Source: Virgisporangium aurantiacum | GTDB lineage: Bacteria > Actinomycetota > Actinomycetes > Mycobacteriales > Micromonosporaceae | NCBI RefSeq assembly: GCF_016863635.1 | Contig: NZ_BOPG01000016.1 | Coordinates: 1-59,289, forward strand | Direction: 5' to 3' | DNA length: 59,289 nucleotides | In this document: positions 42,049 through 49,015 of the stretch, piece after piece | How the letters are laid out: each line of letters begins with the position of its first letter | How positions within the stretch are numbered: position 1 is the stretch's first letter | Translations under genes and position numbers: made by a program | Notes under the pieces: generated by a model | Told to the model about the DNA's origin: nothing | The model's input: only the letters and a program-made list of their open reading frames with translations | The model's database searches: none

Positions 42049-42054
42049 TACGGT
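42049..42054 (+). promoter_or_regulatory. Leaderless -10 box of the LamG-like gene
   Basis: TACGGT ends 6 nt before the ATG at 42061 and no Shine-Dalgarno sequence is present. Confidence 0.4.
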
Positions 42055-42060
42055 CCCCGC

Positions 42061-42777
42061 ATGTCCTTGAGCAACAGCCGACGGCGCGCGGGGTTGGTAG
42101 CCGTCCTTGCGGTGGCGTTCGCCGCCGTCGCGGCACCGGTGGACGCGGCGAGCATCACCCCGATCGCGTCCTGGTCGATGAACGAGAGCCGGGGCGCCCG
42201 CACGATGGTCGACGGCACCGGTCACGGCCTGAACGGCTCGATCGGGCGCGAGGTCGGCACCGGCACCACGGTCGGCGGCAGCACCGGCTACCGCTTCGAC
42301 CGGCTCGAACCGGACCGGCCGCCGACCCACCCGGGGCACATCGTCACGGTCCCCGACCACCGGGCCCTCGACCCGGGGGACCGGAACTTCGTCGTGGCGG
42401 TGCGGCTGCGGACGGTCTACCACTTCGGCAACATCGTCCAGAAGGGCCAGGCGACCAGCGCCGGCGGCAACTTCAAGCTGCAGATCCCGAGCGGGCGGGT
42501 CGAGTGCCTGTTCCGCGGGTCGCGGGGCAGCCGGGCGGTGTTCGCGAAGAGCCGGATCAACGACGGGCGCTGGCACAGCGTCGAGTGCGAGCGCAGCTCG
42601 GAGGGCGTCACGCTGCGGATCGACGGGCGGGTCGAGTCGCGCGCCTACGGGTGGGTCGGCACGATCGACAACTCGTACCCGCTGACGATCGGCGGCAAGA
42701 TCGACTGCGACCAGCGCAGCGTCGGCTGCGACTACTACGCCGGTGACATCGACCGGATCGACCTCGGGGTCCGCTGA
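42061..42777 (+). CDS. Secreted LamG-like domain protein
   Basis: About 238 aa. A Sec signal peptide (about 1-30, SRRRAGLVAVLAVAFAAVAAPVDA) leads to one concanavalin-A-like/laminin-G type jelly roll. It shows the usual start (IASWSMNESRGARTMVDGTGHGLNG), central (FVVAVRLRTVYHFGNIVQKGQ) and end (HSVECERSSEGVTLRIDG) strands. Such domains bind carbohydrate or wall polymers; no catalytic domain is attached. Two cysteines near the C-terminus could form a disulfide. It is possibly leaderless. Confidence 0.87.
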   Translation: MSLSNSRRRAGLVAVLAVAFAAVAAPVDAASITPIASWSMNESRGARTMVDGTGHGLNGSIGREVGTGTTVGGSTGYRFDRLEPDRPPTHPGHIVTVPDHRALDPGDRNFVVAVRLRTVYHFGNIVQKGQATSAGGNFKLQIPSGRVECLFRGSRGSRAVFAKSRINDGRWHSVECERSSEGVTLRIDGRVESRAYGWVGTIDNSYPLTIGGKIDCDQRSVGCDYYAGDIDRIDLGVR

Positions 42778-42790
42778 TCAGGTAAAGAGA

Positions 42791-42821
42791 TGGTGCGGGC
42801 GCCCCCGTGACGCCCGCACCA
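42791..42821. terminator. Bidirectional hairpin between convergent genes
   Basis: TGGTGCGGGCG (42791-42801) pairs perfectly with 42811-42821 around a 9-nt loop, between the LamG stop (42777) and the stop of the minus-strand operon (42852). Confidence 0.7.
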
Positions 42822-42851
42822 CCTCCGGTGCCTCCCCGACGGAGCCCCTCC

Positions 42852-43307
42852 CTAGCGGGTGATCCAGGTGGTGAGGACGTCGATCGTCTCTCCCGCCCGG
42901 CACCGCAGCCGGAACGGCTCTTGTGGGATGACACGGATGGTGAAACACCCGAGTTCATCCGTGGTCACGGACGAGGTCACCCCGGCCGCCGTCTGCACGT
43001 CGATCTCCGCCGTGGACGGTGGCACGAGCTGACCGATCAGGCCCACGCCGGTGAGCTCCAGCTCGATGGTGACGTGCGCCGACGCGAACGTCAGGGCACG
43101 CAGGTCGGCCGTGGTCTGGGTACGCGTCAGCGCCGGCTCCCGGTCGGAGTCGTAGACCAGGGCCGCCAGTTCCGCGTCGATGGTCCGCCAGGCGAACGCC
43201 GCCTTGCCGGCGGCGATGAAGTCCGGCGGTACGTCGCCCTCCGCGTCGAGGGCCTCTTCGAGTAGTGCCAACAGATCGTTGTCGTCTTCCCAGCGGATTC
43301 CCGCCAT
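42852..43307 (-). CDS. Small protein of the sigma/subtilase/CHAT locus, TTR-like C-terminus
   Basis: About 151 aa, cytoplasmic, no firm family. The first 65 residues are helical and acidic (WEDDNDLLALLEEALDAEGDVPPDFIAAGKAAFAWRTIDAEL). The C-terminal 85 are beta-rich and look like a transthyretin or carboxypeptidase-regulatory-like sandwich (VGLIGQLVPPSTAEIDVQT, GCFTIRVIPQEPFRLRCR). It is the third gene of the subtilase-sigma operon. The ATG at 43307 has GGTGA 5 nt upstream; a GTG at 43316 overlapping the sigma stop is an equally possible start. It could be a sigma partner, adaptor or protease target (inference). Confidence 0.75.
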   Translation of the reverse strand: MAGIRWEDDNDLLALLEEALDAEGDVPPDFIAAGKAAFAWRTIDAELAALVYDSDREPALTRTQTTADLRALTFASAHVTIELELTGVGLIGQLVPPSTAEIDVQTAAGVTSSVTTDELGCFTIRVIPQEPFRLRCRAGETIDVLTTWITR

Positions 43308-43312
43308 TGATG

Positions 43313-43918
43313 TCACCGTCGCCTCGCTTCCCGGGTCGCGCCGGCCCCTTCGCCCTCGATCAGTACGGCGAGGGCGGGGCAGCGCCGCAGTTCCGAGAGG
43401 CAGCGTTCCCGACTCGGTCCGATCGAACCGATCTTCATCCCCAGCGTGGCGCTGATGTCGCGGTACGCCGGCCGCTGCTCCTTGAACAGTTGCGACAGCA
43501 GTTCCTGACAGCGCGGACGCAGCTCCCGGAACGCCGACCGCAACGCCGCCTGCCGCTGCACCCGTTCGAGCTCCTGCTCGATCTCGGCGAAGCCGCCCTC
43601 GGCGTACGGCTCGGGGTCGGCCCTGTGCTCGGCCTGTTCCCGGGACCTGCTGGTGCGCAAAACCCGCAGACACTCGTTGCGGGTGGTCGTCGCGATCCAC
43701 CCCGGCAGTGCGGCCGGGTCACGGATGTCGGCCAGGTGCTCGACCAACTTGAGCCAGACGCTCTGGCCCACGTCGTCGATGTCGGGCCGGCCCAGATCGT
43801 GCCGGCGACCGATGGCCCAGACCAGGGGCGCGTAACGGTCGACGATCGCGTTCCACGCGAGCTGGCTCCCGTCACGCGCCTCGATCACCAGCGCGACGAC
43901 CGATGGGTCGTCAGCCAT
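43313..43918 (-). CDS. Sigma-70 family RNA polymerase sigma factor (ECF-like)
   Basis: About 201 aa with regions 2 and 4 only. Region 2 is RYAPLVWAIGRRHDLGRPDIDDVGQSVWLKLVEHLADI and region 4 is the helix-turn-helix with RDISATLGMKIGSIGPSRERCLSELRR. No anti-sigma gene is adjacent, unlike most ECF loci. The ATG at 43918 has GGGGAGG upstream and starts 13 nt after the subtilase stop. The neighbouring proteases suggest regulation by proteolysis (inference). Target promoters unknown. Confidence 0.92.
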   Translation of the reverse strand: MADDPSVVALVIEARDGSQLAWNAIVDRYAPLVWAIGRRHDLGRPDIDDVGQSVWLKLVEHLADIRDPAALPGWIATTTRNECLRVLRTSRSREQAEHRADPEPYAEGGFAEIEQELERVQRQAALRSAFRELRPRCQELLSQLFKEQRPAYRDISATLGMKIGSIGPSRERCLSELRRCPALAVLIEGEGAGATREARRR

Positions 43919-43931
43919 GCACGCCTCCCCT

Positions 43932-45191
43932 TCAGTGCGCCAGCGTGATCGGGTCGCTCCCACCGGCCTGGCGCAGGGTCCGCCGGAGTTCGCGCAGTGC
44001 GGCGTGCGGGTCGCCACCGTTCTTGGCGGTCAGCCGGGCCAGCCGCCCGGTGACGGTGGCCGCGGCGAACGACGTCCCCGACCACGACGCCCATCCCTCC
44101 GGAAACTCGGTGGGAAGGGTGCCGTGCTCACGCGTCTGCACGTTGACCGTACCGGTCAGGAACGGACCCACGACGTTCTGGCCCGGCGCCATGAACGTCG
44201 TCCACCGCACGTCCGGGCTGAAGCCCGCCCGGTCACCCGCCTCGGTGTCTCCACCGACGGCCTCGACCTGCGACAACGCCGCGGGCCAGCAGGCCGCCCG
44301 CTCGTCGGTGCCCGAGTCGCCGTTGAGCTTGGGGTCGCCGTGGTTGCCGGCGGCGGCGACGATCACCATCTGCGGGGTGAGCAACTCGACCGCCCGCGCG
44401 ATGATCAGCGGGGCGTCGCCGTCGGCGGTGATGCAGCCCAGCGACAGGTTGAGGATCTTCACCCCGGAGTCGCGGAACTTCATCATCGCCAGCGCCGTGT
44501 CCCACGCGGTCGCGACGGCGTGCTCGTCGTCGAGGACCGCGCCCACCACGAGGCGGGCCTCCGGCGCCTCGTCCAGGATCCGCCCGGCCACGAACGTGGC
44601 GTGCCCGGCCCAGTGCGGGTGCGGACCCGGACCGTCGAGCACCGCACCCTCGTCGGCGTGCAGCTTGCCGACCAGCAGGGGATGCGCGGTGATGCGGGTG
44701 TCGAGGAGGCCGACCAGGCAGGTCTCGCGGGCCGGTTCGCCGGGCCGGGGCGCGGGCGCCGACGCCGCCACGGGGTAGAGCACCCCGCCGCCGCTCAGGT
44801 GCGGCAGCCCGATCACACTACGGACGTGCCGGTTCTTGCCCATCTCGAACGTCCAGCCCGCGTTGTCGCGAGCGGTGCGGAACCGGATGCAGTAGAGCAG
44901 CAGGTCGAGCGGGGACGACTGGTCGGTCGGGCGGGGAAAGGCGACGCGCCACGGTTCGGTACCGGGCGAGCCGGCCAGTTCGTCGGCTTCCTGCCGCAGC
45001 CGCGCCGCGGCATCGGCCAGCCCCGTGACGCCGATGCGGCTCAGGTCGAGCACCTTGCTGCTGGCCTTCACCTCCCGGCGCAACCCCAGGTCGCGGAGCA
45101 GGGTCAGCACCACATCCTCGTACGGGCGATCGACGACGATCTCGTCGGGTACCGAGGTGGTGGGCTGGGTTTCGCCATCCGCTATTGCCAT
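43932..45191 (-). CDS. Cytoplasmic S8 (subtilisin-like) serine peptidase
   Basis: About 419 aa. The catalytic triad is complete: Asp164 in GLLDTRIT, His197 in GHATFVAG, Ser374 in SGTSFAAA, with oxyanion Asn283 in AAAGNHG. There is no signal peptide or membrane segment, so the protease should act in the cytoplasm. The N-terminal 150 residues are not a typical subtilisin prodomain; they may be a regulatory or binding region. GAGAGGA precedes the ATG at 45191. It heads the operon with the sigma factor and the small protein and is divergent from the CHAT gene, only 110 bp away. Confidence 0.92.
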   Translation of the reverse strand: MAIADGETQPTTSVPDEIVVDRPYEDVVLTLLRDLGLRREVKASSKVLDLSRIGVTGLADAAARLRQEADELAGSPGTEPWRVAFPRPTDQSSPLDLLLYCIRFRTARDNAGWTFEMGKNRHVRSVIGLPHLSGGGVLYPVAASAPAPRPGEPARETCLVGLLDTRITAHPLLVGKLHADEGAVLDGPGPHPHWAGHATFVAGRILDEAPEARLVVGAVLDDEHAVATAWDTALAMMKFRDSGVKILNLSLGCITADGDAPLIIARAVELLTPQMVIVAAAGNHGDPKLNGDSGTDERAACWPAALSQVEAVGGDTEAGDRAGFSPDVRWTTFMAPGQNVVGPFLTGTVNVQTREHGTLPTEFPEGWASWSGTSFAAATVTGRLARLTAKNGGDPHAALRELRRTLRQAGGSDPITLAH

Positions 45192-45253
45192 TACGCGGTC
45201 CTCTCTGCTGAAGTCCTCGCGGTAAGCTCCATCCCTACGGAGCGGGTTGGAGT

Positions 45254-45267
45254 GTCGTTGATACGAC
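45254..45267. promoter_or_regulatory. Dyad in the subtilase/CHAT divergent promoter
   Basis: GTCGT-TGAT-ACGAC is a perfect 5-bp dyad with a 4-nt centre, between the starts at 45191 and 45302. It could bind a regulator of both divergent units. Confidence 0.35.
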
Positions 45268-45301
45268 GTGCCTGGGCGGGATTCTTCTCCTGGTCACAGT
45301 C

Positions 45302-47962
45302 ATGAGTTCCGACCTGGCCGAACAGGCACGCGCGGCACTCCGATCGGCGGAGTCCGATCCCCGGCAGGCCACCCGGTCGGCGTCCGGAATTCTCGATCAG
45401 GCCCGTGCCGTCGGCGATCTCGCGGTCGCATGCGTCGCCGAGCGGGCTCTAGGGCTCGCCGCGTTGCACGCGCGCGATCTCGACGTCGCGATGCGCCACC
45501 TGAGGTCGGCGATCCGGCACGGCGAGCGGGCCGCCGCTCCCGAGCTCGCGGCGCAGGCCCGCATGACGTTGGCGTTCGCGATGAGCTCGCGGGGCTGGTC
45601 AGGTAAGGCGCTCCGGGAAATCGAGCGCGCTCTCCGTGACCTGCGTGGCTCCGATCGGGCCCGGTGCGTCGCGCAACGCGGTGTGATCGCGCATCAGCTC
45701 GGCCGCCTCGACGCCGCGCTCGCCGACTACAACGCGGCGCTGCCGGCCCTGCGTCGCGCCGACGACCCGGTGTGGATCTGGCGGGTGCTGTCGAACCGGG
45801 GCGTGCTGTACGGGCACCGGCTCCAGCTCGGTAGCGCGCTGGCCGACCTGACCGAGGCCGCTCGCCTCAGCGACGAGCTGAGGCTGGGCACCTCGGCCGC
45901 GTTCACTCAGCAGAACCTGGGCTGGGTCAACACGCTGGCCGGTGACCTGCCGCAGGCGCTCCGCGATCTCGATGAGGCCGAGCAGCGGCTGCGCGGCCTC
46001 AATGCCCAGTTGGGCCAGGTGCTCCGCGACCGCACCGAGTTGCTGCTGTCGATGTACCTGGCCGCCGAGGCGCGGACGGCGGCCGAGAACGCCGCCACCG
46101 AACTGCGCCGGGAGCGTCGGCTCGGCGCCGTGCCGGAGGTGCGGCTGCTGCACAGCCGGGCGGCCCTGCTCGACGACGACCCGGCTGTCGCTCTGGCGCA
46201 GGCGAAGCAGGCGGTGCGCGAGTTCGAGCGGCAGAGCCGTCCCGAATGGGCCGCGCAGGCGCGGTTCGCGGTGCTGGCGGCCCGGATGGCCGGGCCGAAC
46301 TGCAACCGCGTGACCATCGCGGAGGCCGCCCGGGTGGCCGACGCGCTCGACCGGACGCCCTGGACGGCCTCGGCGGCCGAGGCACGGGTGGCCGCCGCCC
46401 AACTCGCGCTGGAGCGGGGCCGGGGCGCCGAGGCGCGGGCGCACCTCGAGCAGGTCGATCCGGCGCGCCGGCGGGGGCCGGCCGCGCTGCGGGCCCGGGC
46501 CTGGTACGCCACGGCGCTCCTGCGGTTGTCGGGCGGCAATCCGCGCGGGGCGGTCCGGGCCGTCCGCACCGGCCTGCGGATCGTGGACGAGCACCGCGCG
46601 ACGCTCGGCGCCACCGACCTGCTCGCGCACACCGCCGCCCAGCGGACCGAGCTGGCCCAGCTCGGCCTCCGGATCGCGATGACCCGCGGCAACCCGCGGG
46701 CCGTGTTCGAGTGGGCCGAGCGGGGCCGGGCCAGCCTGTTCCTGATCCGGCCGGTGCGTCCGCCGGAGGACCCGCCGCTCGCCGCGGCCCTGGCGGAGCT
46801 GCGGCTGGCGGTGAACGAGGCGGCCGAGCAGCGCGGCGCCGGCCGGAACCCGGCGCGGGCGCTGGCCCGGCAGATCGCGCTGGAGCGCCAGATCCGCGAC
46901 TACTGCCGGCGGCAGCCCGGCCAGGCGGAGCTGTCCGACCCCACGCCGCTCGACGCGTTGATCGACCGGCTGGGCCGGGCGGCGCTGCTGGAGTTCGTCG
47001 AGCTCGACGGCGTGCTGTCGATGGTCGCGCTGATCGACGGGCGGGCGCGGCTGCACCGGCTGGGGCCGGCGGAGCCGGTGCACGACCTGCTCGACCGGGT
47101 CGCGTTCGGGCTGCACCGGCTGGCCCGGCAGCGGTCGGGCGCGGCGGGTCGGGCGGCCGCGGTGGCGATGCTGCGCGACGCCGCGAACCGCCTCGACCAC
47201 CTGCTGCTGCAACCGGTGCGCGACGCGCTGGGCGACGCCGTCACCGGCGCACCGGTGGTGCTCGTGCCCACCGGACGGCTGCAGTCGCTGCCGTGGTCGA
47301 TCCTGCCGACGTGTGCCGGCCGCCCGGTGACCGTGGCCCCGTCGGCGACCTCGTGGTTCCTGGCCCGAACCCGCTCCTACCAGGCCACCGGCTCGGTGGC
47401 GGTGGTGGCGGGCCCGCAACTGCCGGGCGCGCGCCGCGAGGCCGAGTCGGTGGCCGCGATCTACTCGACCGTCGCGCTGGTGGACGCGTCCGCGACCGCG
47501 GAGGCCACGGCGGCCGCCCTCACCAAGGCCGACCTGGCCCATCTCGCCATGCACGGCCGCCTGTCGCCGGACAACCCGCTGTTCTCGTCGTTGCAGCTGG
47601 CCGACGGTCCCCTCATGGTCTACGACCTGGAACAGCTCCCCCGCGTCCCGCCGACGGTGGTGCTGGCCGCCTGCGACAGCGGCCGGCACGTCGTCTACGC
47701 CGGCGACGAACTCCTCGGCCTGGCGGCGACGTTCCTGGCCAAGGGCGCCCAGCAACTCGTGGCGTCGGTGGTGCCGGTTCCGGACGCGGCCACGGCCCCG
47801 CTGATGGTGGAGTTCCACCGGCGGCTGGCGGCCGGCCTGGCCCCGGCGACCGCACTGGCACAGGCCCAGCAGTCGGTCGGCCTCTCCACCGACGAGGCCG
47901 GCGGCGCCGAACTGGCCGCCGCCGCCGGTTTCGTCTGCGTCGGAGCCGGCCTCCCCCGCTGA
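45302..47962 (+). CDS. TPR-CHAT caspase-like protease
   Basis: Cytoplasmic protein of about 886 aa. Residues 1 to about 400 form tetratricopeptide-like helical repeats (ARMTLAFAMSSRGWSGKALREIERAL; AFTQQNLGWVNTLAGDLPQALRDLDEAEQRL), a middle helical region follows, and the CHAT domain occupies about 590-880. The caspase-type dyad is intact: His751 in LAHLAMHG and Cys791 in VLAACDSG, 40 residues apart, so it should be an active cysteine protease. Family members (for example Craspase's TPR-CHAT) are triggered by partner binding to the repeats. It is divergent from the subtilase-sigma operon, with which it likely works. No Shine-Dalgarno sequence is visible before the ATG. Confidence 0.92.
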   Translation: MSSDLAEQARAALRSAESDPRQATRSASGILDQARAVGDLAVACVAERALGLAALHARDLDVAMRHLRSAIRHGERAAAPELAAQARMTLAFAMSSRGWSGKALREIERALRDLRGSDRARCVAQRGVIAHQLGRLDAALADYNAALPALRRADDPVWIWRVLSNRGVLYGHRLQLGSALADLTEAARLSDELRLGTSAAFTQQNLGWVNTLAGDLPQALRDLDEAEQRLRGLNAQLGQVLRDRTELLLSMYLAAEARTAAENAATELRRERRLGAVPEVRLLHSRAALLDDDPAVALAQAKQAVREFERQSRPEWAAQARFAVLAARMAGPNCNRVTIAEAARVADALDRTPWTASAAEARVAAAQLALERGRGAEARAHLEQVDPARRRGPAALRARAWYATALLRLSGGNPRGAVRAVRTGLRIVDEHRATLGATDLLAHTAAQRTELAQLGLRIAMTRGNPRAVFEWAERGRASLFLIRPVRPPEDPPLAAALAELRLAVNEAAEQRGAGRNPARALARQIALERQIRDYCRRQPGQAELSDPTPLDALIDRLGRAALLEFVELDGVLSMVALIDGRARLHRLGPAEPVHDLLDRVAFGLHRLARQRSGAAGRAAAVAMLRDAANRLDHLLLQPVRDALGDAVTGAPVVLVPTGRLQSLPWSILPTCAGRPVTVAPSATSWFLARTRSYQATGSVAVVAGPQLPGARREAESVAAIYSTVALVDASATAEATAAALTKADLAHLAMHGRLSPDNPLFSSLQLADGPLMVYDLEQLPRVPPTVVLAACDSGRHVVYAGDELLGLAATFLAKGAQQLVASVVPVPDAATAPLMVEFHRRLAAGLAPATALAQAQQSVGLSTDEAGGAELAAAAGFVCVGAGLPR

Positions 47963-47999
47963 GGCCGCGCTCATAGCACACCCGGGGCGGCCGTGGGGT

Positions 48000-48043
48000 T
48001 TGTCCACAGGCGGCCGGGCGGGCGCGGGCGGGCGTTGTCCACA
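48000..48043. promoter_or_regulatory. Two DnaA-box-like sites
   Basis: TTGTCCACA occurs twice in the same orientation (48000-48008 and 48035-48043), 35 bp apart, in the 120-bp gap after the CHAT gene. This nonamer matches the actinobacterial DnaA-box consensus. No AT-rich unwinding region is present, so this is not an origin; titration or regulation by DnaA is possible. Confidence 0.45.
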
Positions 48044-48082
48044 GGGGCAGCGCGGGGGACGTGTGCCGGCACAGGCTGGTCC

Positions 48083-48943
48083 GTGCTCACGACCGCCTCC
48101 GGCCCGTTCCTCGGATCCGCCGCGATCACCGCCGGCCTGGTGACGCCCGCCCGCCTGCGCGGACCGCATTTTCGCCGGCTGTTCCGGGGTGTGTACCTGG
48201 ACCGGTCGGAAACCGTCGACCACATGACGCTGTGCCGGGCGGCGGCACTGCTGCTTCCGCCTGGCGCGGCGCTGAGTCATCGGTCGGCCGCGCACCTCTA
48301 CAACGCGCAGGTGCTGGCCCGTGACCAGCCGGTGGAGGTAACGGCACCGGGCGGATTGCGCCCGCAACCCGGGCTACGGGTGGTGCGATCACCACTCGCT
48401 CCCGGCGATCGGGCCCGACGGAGCGGCCTTCCGGTCACCGCGCCGCTGCGCACGGCGTTCGATCTGGCGCGAGGGCGAGACCTGGTGGCGGCCGTGGTGG
48501 GGGTGGACGCGCTGCTCCACCAGCGGGTGGTGCGCCTGGACCGTCTGCACGCCTACGTGGCCGAGCACGCGGCGTGGAACGGGGCAAACGCCGCGGTGCG
48601 GGCGATCGGGTTGGCCCGCCCGTTCGTCGAGTCGCCCATGGAGACGCGGTTGCGGCTGATCGCCGTGCTCGGCGAGCTGCCCGAACCCGTGGTGCAGTAC
48701 GACGTCTTCGACCGCGACGACAGGCTGGTGGCCCGGGTGGACCTCGCGTACCCGGAGAAGCGGGTGGCGCTGGAGTACGACGGCGACCACCACCGCGAAC
48801 GCGACACGTTCCGGCGCGACGCCGTCCGCCTGAACCGCCTGCACCTCCTGGGCTGGACGGTCCTCCGCTTCACCGCCGATGACGTACTCCGCAACCCCGC
48901 CAGAACCCTCGCCGTGGTGCGGGCAGCCTTTCATGATCGTTAG
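48083..48943 (+). CDS. DUF559 (PD-(D/E)XK nuclease-like) protein
   Basis: About 286 aa. The N-terminal half resembles AbiEi-like winged-helix regions (LVTPARLRGPHFRRLFRGVYLD). The C-terminal 110 residues have the DUF559/Vsr-like nuclease pattern: SPMETRLR, then VARVDLAYPEKRVALEYDGDHHRE with the D...E-x-D acidic residues, and VLRFTADDVL. It may cut or bind DNA; function unproven, and such genes are scattered through actinobacterial genomes. The GTG at 48083 is chosen because family similarity starts there; the ribosome site is weak. The last codons lie inside the palindromic element that follows. Confidence 0.83.
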   Translation: MLTTASGPFLGSAAITAGLVTPARLRGPHFRRLFRGVYLDRSETVDHMTLCRAAALLLPPGAALSHRSAAHLYNAQVLARDQPVEVTAPGGLRPQPGLRVVRSPLAPGDRARRSGLPVTAPLRTAFDLARGRDLVAAVVGVDALLHQRVVRLDRLHAYVAEHAAWNGANAAVRAIGLARPFVESPMETRLRLIAVLGELPEPVVQYDVFDRDDRLVARVDLAYPEKRVALEYDGDHHRERDTFRRDAVRLNRLHLLGWTVLRFTADDVLRNPARTLAVVRAAFHDR

Positions 48944-49006
48944 CGGTGTGACGTTCTTGCTGTTTCGGGCGCTGGAAACAGCAAAACCGTCGCACCGCTA
49001 ACGATC
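48935..49006. repeat. Long palindromic element overlapping a gene end
   Basis: Arms 48935-48966 and 48975-49006 are 32 nt long, pair with three mismatches and enclose an 8-nt loop. The left arm begins GATCGTTAGCGGTG and supplies the final codons GAT CGT TAG of the DUF559 gene. The right arm ends 10 nt before the stop of the convergent helicase gene. It may act as a bidirectional terminator or be a mobile palindromic repeat. Confidence 0.82.
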
Positions 49007-49015
49007 TTGGCTGGG

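Noticed and set aside
42852..47962. Type III CRISPR-associated Craspase locus
   Set aside because: There is a CHAT protease and a sigma factor, but no CRISPR array, Cas7-11/gRAMP or other cas gene in the window.
48000..48043. Replication origin
   Set aside because: Two DnaA-like nonamers alone, no AT-rich segment, and no dnaA, dnaN or gyrB nearby.
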